From assembly GCA_016463105.1 (NCBI GenBank), contig JAEMRY010000066.1, forward strand, positions 1 to 6,537: a DNA stretch of 6,537 nucleotides. Direction: 5' to 3'. The number at the start of each line of letters is the position of its first letter. The stretch's first letter is position 1. Positions 1 through 6,537 of the stretch are shown piece after piece. The notes under the pieces are model-generated. The model searched no databases. It saw nothing but the letters and a program-made list of their open reading frames with translations, and was not told where the DNA came from. The position numbers were made by a program, and so were the translations under genes. This DNA comes from Ilumatobacteraceae bacterium. Its GTDB lineage: Bacteria; Actinomycetota; Acidimicrobiia; Acidimicrobiales; Ilumatobacteraceae.

Positions 1-147
1 AACGGGTCAACCGATGGTCACGTTTTCGCTTTGTATATTATTGCCGTTGCTGCGGCTGAAGTTGGTGTGGGTCTTGGTTTGGTGCTTCTCGTCTATCGCA
101 ACAAGAAAACTATTTCAGTTGATGATCTTTCGGAGATGCGCGGATGA
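1..147 (+). CDS. nuoK: NADH-quinone oxidoreductase subunit K, C-terminal part (5' end outside window)
   Basis: Frame 1 is open from the first base to a TGA at 145-147 and gives the last 48 residues of NuoK, about half of a protein that is usually near 100 aa. NuoK is a small three-helix membrane subunit of complex I, related to MrpC/MnhC, lying between the quinone module and the antiporter-like subunits. The fragment holds the end of the TM2-TM3 loop, then TM3 with the AAAE motif (E20 of the fragment), which lines up with the conserved E72 of E. coli NuoK. A cytoplasmic tail follows, ending SEMRG as in E. coli. The stop overlaps the nuoL start (ATGA), so the two are probably translationally coupled. 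Identity is clear from motif and gene order; the start cannot be seen. Confidence 0.95.
   Translation, partial: NGSTDGHVFALYIIAVAAAEVGVGLGLVLLVYRNKKTISVDDLSEMRG
132..135 (+). promoter_or_regulatory. Ribosome binding site for nuoL
   Basis: A GGAG lies inside the last codons of nuoK, 8 nt before the ATG at 144. It supports the ATG in the ATGA overlap as the nuoL start. Confidence 0.7.
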
Positions 148-2468
148 ACTTGTTCTCAAGTGTTGATGCCGAGGTGCTTGCACCCCTGACTTCAGGTTGG
201 TTTCTCGAACACGCTTGGCTGATTCCAGTTGTGCCAGCGATTGCTTTTGCCTTGATTATTTTATTTGGCAAGCGAATGCCATTCAAGGGCAGTGAACTAG
301 GTGTGCTGTCAATGCTGGCTTCACTCGTGTTGTCGGCTGGTGCTGGCTATCAATGGATACAACGCGTTAATAGCGCAACCGAAGAGCAATTTGTTGATCC
401 AGTGATTAAGTCTTGGACATGGTGGCAAAACGCAGGATTCGAATTCGGTATTGGTCAGCACATAGACGGTCTTTCAATTTTGGTGCTGTTTGTCGTTGCG
501 TTTATTTCGACGTTGGTACAAATTTATTCGCTTGAATATTTACGTGGTGATCGTCGCTACACACATTTCTTTGCGGCCTTGACGTTATTTTCTGGCGGCA
601 TGTTGGCAATGGTTTTGGCTGACAACATGATGTTGCTGCTTCTTGGTTGGGAGATCATGGGTTTATGTAGTTTCATGTTGATCGGTCACTGGTGGGAAGA
701 AGATGTCAATAGCAAGGCGGCTCTCAAAGCATTCTTTACTGTTCGTGTTGGTGACGTCGGCCTGCTCGTCGGAATCTCGATGCTTTATTTCGCCGCCAAT
801 GACTGGACTCGAGAAAATCTTGATGTTTCAGGTTTCTCAATTCGCGGAATTTCGGCGTGGGCACTTTCTGGAGAACCAAACAGCACCGTAATCATGATTG
901 CGGCAATCGCTTTGTTCATCGCGTGCATCGGCAAGAGTGGTCAGTTTCCGTTGCACACTTGGTTGCCTGATGCAATGGCTGGACCAACTCCGGTTAGTTC
1001 TCTTTTGCATTCGTCAACGATGGTGGTTGCTGGCGTTTATCTTGTTGCGCGTTTGTACCCAGTGTTTTTCGTTGGACTCGATATCCCGGGTGGCGGCGGA
1101 AATCTGATCGTCATTATCGGCGGAATCACGATTGTGATTTCGGCGGCGCTGGCATTCGTGCAAAACGACATCAAGCGTGTGCTTGCCTATTCGACTGTGT
1201 CGCAACTCGGCTACATGATGCTTGGTCTTGGTGCTGGCGCTTGGATGCCTGCGGTATTTCATATTTTTACGCACGCATTTTTCAAAGCGTGTCTGTTCTT
1301 GGGCGCCGGTTCAATCAGTCACAGTGCATCGCACCACTCTTTTGACATGAAACGCGATATGGGTGGACTGCGCAAAGTAATGCCGATCACTTTTGCTACT
1401 TGGATAATCTCGACTCTCGCATTATGTGGCGTGTTTCCATTTTCTGGTTTCTTTTCTAAAGACGAAATTATCGACAACGTTGGGCACAACGGCTATGGCT
1501 TGTTTATGATTATCGCGCTGATTGGCGCATTCATGACTGCTGCATATATGACGCGCGCGACCTACTTGACATTCTTCGGCAAACCACGTGGCGCATCGGC
1601 CGGTCACACAGATCACAGTGCGCACGATGCGCACGACGCTCATGATGCGCATGCTGTTCACGACTCACACGATGCACATGCTTCATCTGGTCCGCATGAA
1701 TCAGGTTTGTTGATCACAGTCCCATTAATTATTTTGTCAGTACTTGCACTTAGCTCAGGTTTCTTGAACGCAACTCCGTTTGGTGAGAGTTGGGAGCGAA
1801 TGAAACTCTGGGTTGAGCCTCGAGCAGCAGAAGTTATTGACGAAACTCATTCGGGTGGGCCAGGCGAGTCGCTAGTAGTTATTCTGCCAAGTGCAGAAGA
1901 TAGCCACTCAAAATCAGTGTGTGGTTCTGCTCAACCCGAGAAAGGCATTTGTTATGCACCTCAGCTGAACCACGCGCCGTTTAAATGGTTGAAAGCGATG
2001 ATGTCATTGGCGATCGTATTTCTAGGTATCGCAGTCTCGTGGGTTTTGAGTTTTAGGTTATTTACAAAACGTGACCCGCGACTTGTTGGGCTCACACAAC
2101 GCGTCAAAATACTTGGGGTCGGACATAAGTTCTTGGTCAATAAGTACTACCTTGATGACTTCTACGAAAAAATAATCGTCCGCAACATTGCCGGACCAAT
2201 CGCCAGCGCTGCGTATTGGATTAACCAAAACATTTTGGATGGAATCATTCATAAAATTGCAAGTTCATCCCGACTGATTTCTGGCTGGGTTTATCGCAAC
2301 ATTGACCAACGAGTTGTTGATGGCGCAGTAAATAATTCGGCATCGTTTACAAAGTCAGTGGGTACTGCTGCGCAACCATCTCAATCAGGCAAAGTGAGTC
2401 AATACGGAGCTTTATTGTTTAGCGCAGCGGGTGTTGCCGCGCTTGTACTTGTGATTATTAATACGTAA
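144..2468 (+). CDS. nuoL: NADH-quinone oxidoreductase subunit L, long form with His-rich loop
   Basis: NuoL is the distal antiporter-like subunit of complex I in the cytoplasmic membrane; it translocates protons and carries the long lateral helix along the membrane arm. Conserved proton-path residues are visible: E170 (GWEIMGLCSF, TM5), K264 before the FPLHTWLPDAMAGPTPVS signature (TM7), K344 (NDIKRVLAYST), K381 (HAFFKA, TM11) and K439 (FSKDE, TM12). These correspond to E. coli E144, K229, K305, K342 and K399. The C-terminal part has TM15 (about 619-640), NKYYLDD at 666-672, the amphipathic lateral helix and a final TM16 (about 754-773). At 774 aa it is much longer than E. coli NuoL (613 aa). 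The extra length lies partly in a His-rich stretch at 488-518 between TM13 and TM14, and partly in a loop of about 77 residues (542-618) between TM14 and TM15 with C593 and C603. No frameshift or break is seen. An MrpA antiporter is excluded by the nuoK-L-M-N context. Confidence 0.97.
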   Translation: MNLFSSVDAEVLAPLTSGWFLEHAWLIPVVPAIAFALIILFGKRMPFKGSELGVLSMLASLVLSAGAGYQWIQRVNSATEEQFVDPVIKSWTWWQNAGFEFGIGQHIDGLSILVLFVVAFISTLVQIYSLEYLRGDRRYTHFFAALTLFSGGMLAMVLADNMMLLLLGWEIMGLCSFMLIGHWWEEDVNSKAALKAFFTVRVGDVGLLVGISMLYFAANDWTRENLDVSGFSIRGISAWALSGEPNSTVIMIAAIALFIACIGKSGQFPLHTWLPDAMAGPTPVSSLLHSSTMVVAGVYLVARLYPVFFVGLDIPGGGGNLIVIIGGITIVISAALAFVQNDIKRVLAYSTVSQLGYMMLGLGAGAWMPAVFHIFTHAFFKACLFLGAGSISHSASHHSFDMKRDMGGLRKVMPITFATWIISTLALCGVFPFSGFFSKDEIIDNVGHNGYGLFMIIALIGAFMTAAYMTRATYLTFFGKPRGASAGHTDHSAHDAHDAHDAHAVHDSHDAHASSGPHESGLLITVPLIILSVLALSSGFLNATPFGESWERMKLWVEPRAAEVIDETHSGGPGESLVVILPSAEDSHSKSVCGSAQPEKGICYAPQLNHAPFKWLKAMMSLAIVFLGIAVSWVLSFRLFTKRDPRLVGLTQRVKILGVGHKFLVNKYYLDDFYEKIIVRNIAGPIASAAYWINQNILDGIIHKIASSSRLISGWVYRNIDQRVVDGAVNNSASFTKSVGTAAQPSQSGKVSQYGALLFSAAGVAALVLVIINT
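1605..1679 (+). repeat. Degenerate 9-bp tandem coding repeat giving a His-every-third-residue tract in NuoL
   Basis: NuoL residues 488, 491, 494, 497, 500, 503, 506, 509 and 512 are all histidine, an unbroken period of three. The two residues between are mostly Asp-Ala, and a tenth His follows at 518. At DNA level this is a run of degenerate CAY-GAY-GCN units. Third positions vary (CAC/CAT, GAT/GAC, GCG/GCT/GCA), so the units are not identical copies. The tract sits in the loop between predicted TM13 and TM14, on the cytoplasmic side if the topology follows E. coli NuoL. Metal or proton binding is possible but is inference. Confidence 0.85.
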
Positions 2469-2480
2469 CTAGTCGAAAAA

Positions 2481-2485
2481 GGGAG
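2481..2485 (+). promoter_or_regulatory. Ribosome binding site for nuoM
   Basis: GGGAG in the 26-nt nuoL-nuoM gap lies 9 nt before the ATG at 2495. A second in-frame ATG at 2501 would be 15 nt away, so this site favours the upstream start. Confidence 0.75.
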
Positions 2486-2494
2486 AACATAATT

Positions 2495-4036
2495 ATGAAC
2501 ATGCTGCGGGACAATAACTGGGTGCTGAGTGTCGGCACTTTCCTGCCAATGCTTGGCGTCGTGGTGATGATGCTTATGCCAAAGGCTCAAGATCAGGCCG
2601 TCAAATTCGTCGCACTAGTAACTTCAATTGCAACCCTGGCAGTTGGAATATTCACAGCAATGAATTTCGACTTCGATCAAGCCGAAAAAATGCAATTTGT
2701 TGCCGAAACAAAATGGATTTCAGTAATCAAAAGTTCTTATCTGATCGGCGTAGATGGCATCAGTCTTCCGTTGTACTTGTTGAGCATGGTGATCACTCTG
2801 TTGGTGGTTATTTATTCGCTCGACCATCTCCCGAACCCAGGCAAACCAAAAGCATTCTTCTCGTTGTTGCTTGTCTTGCAAACTGGCATGGCCGGCACGT
2901 TCATTGCGCAAGATTTGATTTTGTTTTTCGTTTTCTTCGAACTCGTATTATTGCCAATGTTCTTCCTGATCGGTGTGTGGGGTGGCGAGCAACGTCAGTA
3001 CGCGTCAATCAAGTTCTTCCTTTACACAATGTTTGGTTCAGCACTAATGCTGGTTGCATTCTTGGCGCTGTTCTTTAAGACTGGTGCAGAAAGTTTCAGC
3101 ATTCCTTATTTGATCGAAAATGGTGGGAGCATTGCCAAAAATGTTCAGATCTGGATCTTTGCTGGCATGTTCGTTGGTTTCGCGGTGAAAGTACCGATGT
3201 TTCCATTTCATACTTGGTTGCCAGATGCTCACACTCAGGCGCCAACTCAAGGTTCGGTAATTCTGGCTGCAGTATTGCTCAAACTCGGAACCTACGGTTT
3301 TGTGCGAATTGCATTGCCGATTTTGCCAATCGCCGCACGCGAGTGGGCGCCATACATTGGCGGTCTCGCAGTGATCGGCATTATTTACGGAGCGCTTGGT
3401 TGTCTTGCACAAAGTGACATGAAGCGATTAATCGCTTTTTCGTCAGTTGCACACATGGGTTTCGTAATGCTTGGCATTTCAACTCTGACAAGTTTTGGAA
3501 TCAACGCAGCAATGTTTGGCATGGTTGCGCACGGATTAATCACCGGCATGTTGTTCTTCATCGCTGGAAGTGTCAAAGAGCGATACCACACACTTGAGAT
3601 TTCAAAAATTGGTGGAATGCTCACGCAGATGCCACGCCTCGGTTGGATTTTCGGATTCTGTTGTATGGCTTCACTTGGTTTGCCAGGCTTGGCTGGTTTT
3701 TGGGGTGAGTTTCCGGCGATTCTTTCGACTTATAACCCAGCCGCAGGATTAAATGTCACCGTATATCGAGTATTCATGGTTATTGCTGCACTCGGAACAG
3801 TTTTGGCTGCTGCTTATTTATTGTGGCTTTATCAACGGATTGCATTCGGTACTCCAAAAAATAATTCACACGACGAACATTCAGCCCAAGAAGAACTTCA
3901 CGACGTCACAACACACGAATGGTTGGCGTGGTCACCGTTATTAATCGGAATTCTCGTATTAGGAATTATGCCGAACTTGTTATTTAGTGTTTTTGATCCT
4001 GCTGTGCAGGTAACGCTGAGCGTTTTCGGGGGATAA
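2495..4036 (+). CDS. nuoM: NADH-quinone oxidoreductase subunit M
   Basis: NuoM is the middle antiporter-like proton channel of the complex I membrane arm. At 513 aa it matches the usual length (509 in E. coli). Visible landmarks are GVDGISLPL near the end of the first periplasmic region, E149 (FFELVLLPMFF, TM5), K232 (FAVKVPMFPFHTWLPDAH, TM7), K263 (LLKLGTYG, TM8), the DMKRLIAFSSVAHMGFV segment and E405 (GFWGEFPA, TM12). The spacings K232-K263 (31) and K263-E405 (142) equal those of E. coli K234-K265-E407, and the acidic TM12 residue typical of NuoM, instead of lysine, is kept. The loop after TM13 carries a short His/acidic insert (SHDEH...LHD...THE), echoing the larger one in NuoL. A strong RBS selects the ATG at 2495. 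The stop lies 1 nt before the nuoN start. Confidence 0.97.
   Translation: MNMLRDNNWVLSVGTFLPMLGVVVMMLMPKAQDQAVKFVALVTSIATLAVGIFTAMNFDFDQAEKMQFVAETKWISVIKSSYLIGVDGISLPLYLLSMVITLLVVIYSLDHLPNPGKPKAFFSLLLVLQTGMAGTFIAQDLILFFVFFELVLLPMFFLIGVWGGEQRQYASIKFFLYTMFGSALMLVAFLALFFKTGAESFSIPYLIENGGSIAKNVQIWIFAGMFVGFAVKVPMFPFHTWLPDAHTQAPTQGSVILAAVLLKLGTYGFVRIALPILPIAAREWAPYIGGLAVIGIIYGALGCLAQSDMKRLIAFSSVAHMGFVMLGISTLTSFGINAAMFGMVAHGLITGMLFFIAGSVKERYHTLEISKIGGMLTQMPRLGWIFGFCCMASLGLPGLAGFWGEFPAILSTYNPAAGLNVTVYRVFMVIAALGTVLAAAYLLWLYQRIAFGTPKNNSHDEHSAQEELHDVTTHEWLAWSPLLIGILVLGIMPNLLFSVFDPAVQVTLSVFGG
4028..4033 (+). promoter_or_regulatory. Weak ribosome binding site for the TTG start of nuoN
   Basis: GGGGGA inside the last codons of nuoM lies 4 nt before TTG 4038. 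It is only a partial match to a Shine-Dalgarno and the spacing is short, so nuoN translation may rely on ribosomes terminating at the nuoM TAA (4034-4036). Confidence 0.4.
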
Positions 4037-4037
4037 G

Positions 4038-5555
4038 TTGCAGAACCTTAACGTTCTCTCAGCGCAATGGGTTGCGCCGACAGTTGACTATCACGGGCTT
4101 GCGCCCGAGTTGGTTGTGGCTGGCGGACTATGCCTTGTGCTGATTTTGGATTTATTTATTGACGAGCGAAAAAAGTGGTTGTTGTCAATTATTTCTTCGT
4201 TCACTTTGCTTGCGGCGATGATTCCGATAATCACACTCGCATTGTCTGAGACCTCAGTTCGCTCGATGTTTGGCGATCGCTATGTTGTCGATAACTTCAG
4301 CCTCGTTATGAAGGGCGTGTTCTTGCTTGCGGGTTATGTAGTTGTTTTGCTTTCAAGTTCGCATGTTGAAGAGGGTGAATATTGGCGCGGAGAATATTGG
4401 TTCTTGCTACTTTCAAGTTTGCTTGGAATGTTGATGATGACTTCATCTCGAGACCTCGTCAGCATTTTTGTGGCCCTTGAGTTTCTTTCAATCCCTGCGT
4501 ATATGTTGGCCGCTTGGCGAAAGCGTGATCCAAAAAGCAACGAAGCTGGTGTTAAGTACTTCATGCTTGGTGTGTTTGCTTCAGCAGTGATGCTTTATGG
4601 CATGTCACTTCTCTACGGAGTAACAAATTCGACGCTTCTAGTTGACATCGCAGCAACAACAACTGCAACTGGTGATTTTGCAGCAGTGCAGGTACTGGCA
4701 GTCGTATTCGTAATTGTTGGCTTCGCATTCAAAGTTTCAGCCGTGCCGTTTCATACTTGGGCGCCAGACACATACGAAGGTGCACCTGCGCCAGTGACGG
4801 CGTTTTTGTCAGTTGCATCAAAGGCTGCTGGTTTTGTCGCCTTAGTTGTTTTGATCTACACCGCGTTTCCGTTGGCCCAAGACATTTGGCAACCGTTTAT
4901 CTGGGTGCTGTCAGCGTTGACGATGACTGTTGGCAACGTACTGGCTCTTAAACAAAAAAATATCGTGCGAATGATTGCGTACTCGTCGATCAGTCAAGGT
5001 GGTTTTGTATTGATGCCGCTCGCTGTTGCCGGCATGGCAGGCTCTGGAAGTTCAGCGTTACGTTCAGTCGTGTTGTACATGATTATTTACGCTGCGACAA
5101 ACCTTGGCGTGTTTGGTGTGATCTTGGCGGTGTCACGCAAAACTCGTAGTGGCGAAGTGTCAAGTTTTGGCGGATTATTTTCTTATGCGCCAACGCTTGG
5201 TGTTCTGATGACATTATTTTTGGCATCTTTGGCGGGCATTCCACCATTGGGCGGATGGATTGCTAAGTTTGCCGCATTTCAGTCGTTGCTGCAGTCACAA
5301 TCAACATGGGGTTATGCACTTGCAGTCATTGGTGCTGTCAACTCGGTGATTGCGTTTGGTTATTACGGCAACGTGATGCGCGAGATCTGGATGCGACCAG
5401 TGCCTGATGGTGATACAACACCAATTCAGATACCAGGTTCTTTGAGTTTGGCGCTCGGAATTACAAGTGTTGCAACTTTGACTTTTGGTGTGTTACCAGG
5501 TGTCGCATTGCACTTTGCAGATCTTGCTGAAATTGCCGGTGCAATCATCCGCTAA
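4038..5555 (+). CDS. nuoN: NADH-quinone oxidoreductase subunit N
   Basis: NuoN is the antiporter-like proton channel nearest the quinone module of complex I. The 505-aa product is within the normal range (E. coli 485). The TM7-TM8 signature is clear: FAFKVSAVPFHTWAPD followed by TYEGAPAPVTAF and ASKAAGF. Key residues E148 (TM5), K232 (TM7), K262 (TM8) and K410 (GGWIAKF, TM12) have mutual spacings of 84, 30 and 148. These are the same as E. coli E133, K217, K247 and K395, so the channel appears intact. The start is TTG, 1 nt after the nuoM stop. No ATG or GTG precedes the conserved LAPELVVAGG segment in frame, so TTG is the best candidate. The loop equivalent to the His-rich ones of NuoL and NuoM has no histidines here. 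The 3' end probably overlaps the following methyltransferase gene. Confidence 0.96.
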   Translation: MQNLNVLSAQWVAPTVDYHGLAPELVVAGGLCLVLILDLFIDERKKWLLSIISSFTLLAAMIPIITLALSETSVRSMFGDRYVVDNFSLVMKGVFLLAGYVVVLLSSSHVEEGEYWRGEYWFLLLSSLLGMLMMTSSRDLVSIFVALEFLSIPAYMLAAWRKRDPKSNEAGVKYFMLGVFASAVMLYGMSLLYGVTNSTLLVDIAATTTATGDFAAVQVLAVVFVIVGFAFKVSAVPFHTWAPDTYEGAPAPVTAFLSVASKAAGFVALVVLIYTAFPLAQDIWQPFIWVLSALTMTVGNVLALKQKNIVRMIAYSSISQGGFVLMPLAVAGMAGSGSSALRSVVLYMIIYAATNLGVFGVILAVSRKTRSGEVSSFGGLFSYAPTLGVLMTLFLASLAGIPPLGGWIAKFAAFQSLLQSQSTWGYALAVIGAVNSVIAFGYYGNVMREIWMRPVPDGDTTPIQIPGSLSLALGITSVATLTFGVLPGVALHFADLAEIAGAIIR

Positions 5556-6537
5556 GGATATTTCATCCGCCATTGCGATGGCTGGTGGTGCGATTTCGTT
5601 CGAAAATTTTATGGATCTGGCGCTCTATTCGCCAAATGGTTTCTACACAAAAACTGGTCGCGCCGGCCGACGGGGTGGAGATTTCATCACGAGCCCAGAA
5701 GTTGGACCATTATTTGGCGCAGTGCTTGCTCGCGCACTTGACGCGTGGTGGAAAGAACTTGGTTCACCAAGTCGGTTTGACGTAGTCGAGTGTGGTGCAG
5801 GCCCAGGCACACTTGCGCGCAGTATCTTGGCTGCTCAACCTGAGTGTGCTCATGCGTTGCATTATGTTGCAGTTGAAGTTTCTGCGTCGCAGCGCGCAAT
5901 GCATCCACAAGGAGTTGAGTCTCGCGAAACGATGCCTGATGGCCCAATCACCGGTGTGGTTTTGGCAAACGAGTTGCTTGACAATTTGCCATTTAGGTTG
6001 TTCGTGTTTGATAACCAATGGCAAGAGGCGTTTGTTGAAGAACGCGATGGAAAGTTTCTAGAGGTCTTGCGCATACCAAAAATTATTCCTGCTTGTCTGC
6101 CAGAGTCGGCGCCACTCGGATCGCGTGCACCTGTCCAAGATGCCGCAGCCTCTTGGGTACGAGACTGTTTGTCAAAAATCGATCATGGGCGATTGCTGCT
6201 GTTTGATTACTGCAGCTCTTCAACTTCTGAGATTGCACTTACACCGTGGCGTGAATGGTTGCGCACATATCACGATCAAGATCGAGGCAATCATTATTTA
6301 ATAGAACCAGGATCGCAAGACATCACCGCTCAAGTGATGCTTGACCAGTTGCCAGTTGGTTTCACTGCATCCACTCAGGCTGCGTTTTTAAAACAGTGGG
6401 GAATCGACGAGTTGGTGCGTGAAGGCAATGCCTATTGGGAGAATATGAAAACCGCACCAGATTTGGCAGCAATGAAGATGCGCAGTCGCGTTAGCGAATC
6501 AGAGGCCCTTTGTTCTTCAGCCGGCCTCGGCAGTTTT
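5539..6537 (+). CDS. MidA/NDUFAF7-family SAM-dependent methyltransferase, C-terminus outside window
   Basis: One frame stays open from the end of nuoN to the window edge (333 codons, no stop). It matches the COG1565 / Methyltransf_28 family, whose members include Dictyostelium MidA and human NDUFAF7. Landmarks counted from GTG 5539 are an N-terminal helix leading into ISFENFMDLALYS, GGDFITSPE at 46-54, the SAM-binding motif I ECGAGPGTLA at 84-93, the acidic VEVS around E113, ANELLDNLP at 143-151 and EPGSQDITAQV at 256-266. The last residues (GLGSF) resemble the family C-terminus, so probably only a short tail is missing. NDUFAF7 symmetrically dimethylates an arginine of NDUFS2, the NuoD homologue. 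A NuoD-directed role here is inference from family plus position behind nuoN. The start is uncertain. GTG 5539, overlapping nuoN by 17 nt, keeps the family's N-terminal helix but has no clear RBS. ATG 5578 would drop 13 residues and sits 19 nt after an AAGGA (5554-5558). It is predicted to be soluble, with no signal peptide. Confidence 0.9.
   Translation, partial: MQSSAKDISSAIAMAGGAISFENFMDLALYSPNGFYTKTGRAGRRGGDFITSPEVGPLFGAVLARALDAWWKELGSPSRFDVVECGAGPGTLARSILAAQPECAHALHYVAVEVSASQRAMHPQGVESRETMPDGPITGVVLANELLDNLPFRLFVFDNQWQEAFVEERDGKFLEVLRIPKIIPACLPESAPLGSRAPVQDAAASWVRDCLSKIDHGRLLLFDYCSSSTSEIALTPWREWLRTYHDQDRGNHYLIEPGSQDITAQVMLDQLPVGFTASTQAAFLKQWGIDELVREGNAYWENMKTAPDLAAMKMRSRVSESEALCSSAGLGSF

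Noticed and set aside
1124..1139. Inverted repeat AATCAC-GATT-GTGATT in nuoL
   Set aside because: A six-base stem in coding sequence with no T-run or neighbouring signal is expected by chance in a window this size.
1014..1274. Antisense and alternate-frame open stretches inside nuoL, nuoM and nuoN (for example 1014-1274 -, 2713-3078 +, 3044-3412 -)
   Set aside because: They lie wholly within clear complex I genes, give compositions with no recognisable domains, and have no independent spacing or RBS logic.
1605..1679. CRISPR-like or minisatellite array
   Set aside because: Units are 9 bp, degenerate, without spacers and strictly in frame, so this is a coding low-complexity repeat.
2469..2494. 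Promoter or terminator between nuoL and nuoM
   Set aside because: The 26-nt gap holds only an A-rich leader and the RBS; no stem-loop or -10/-35 pair fits.
144..5555. Mrp-type Na+/H+ antiporter or hydrogenase membrane subunits instead of complex I
   Set aside because: The order K-L-M-N, the long NuoL C-terminal lateral helix and the NuoN/NuoM-specific TM12 residues fit the nuo operon specifically.
5687..6074. Several open stretches of about 70-90 aa on both strands inside the methyltransferase region (such as 5687-5947 - and 5792-6061 +)
   Set aside because: The frame carrying the methyltransferase motifs is open across the whole region, so these are shadows of it.

Overview
The window is the 3' end of a bacterial nuo operon (respiratory complex I, proton-pumping NADH:quinone oxidoreductase), read entirely on the + strand. 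In order it holds the last 48 codons of nuoK, complete nuoL, nuoM and nuoN, and a nearly complete SAM-dependent methyltransferase of the MidA/NDUFAF7 family that runs off the right edge. Spacing is very tight: nuoK and nuoL share an ATGA, nuoL and nuoM are 26 nt apart, nuoM and nuoN are 1 nt apart, and the methyltransferase probably starts inside nuoN. No terminator, internal promoter, RNA gene, mobile element or CRISPR array is evident, and no stretch over 30 bp lacks a gene. All five genes look like one transcript whose promoter lies upstream of the window.

NuoL, NuoM and NuoN are the three antiporter-like subunits of the membrane arm, and NuoK sits between them and the quinone site. The charged residues expected along the proton path are present in all three (NuoL E170, K264, K381, K439; NuoM E149, K232, K263, E405; NuoN E148, K232, K262, K410). 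Their spacings match or closely follow E. coli, so the pump looks functional. MidA/NDUFAF7 proteins are linked to complex I assembly in mitochondria, where NDUFAF7 methylates an arginine of the NuoD homologue NDUFS2. Its place directly behind nuoN therefore suggests the operon carries its own maturation enzyme.

The organism is probably an actinobacterium, perhaps a moderate-GC aquatic lineage such as the Acidimicrobiia. The reasons are the style of the NuoL C-terminus and methyltransferase, the TTG and GTG starts, and a base composition that looks a little under 50% GC by eye (not counted). This placement is a recognition-level guess without a search.

No undescribed multi-gene system is visible. 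The points that stand out are the long NuoL (774 aa against 613 in E. coli), which has a strict HxxH-period histidine tract and a second enlarged loop with a CX9C pair; a smaller His-rich insert in the equivalent loop of NuoM; and the coupling of the methyltransferase gene to nuoN.
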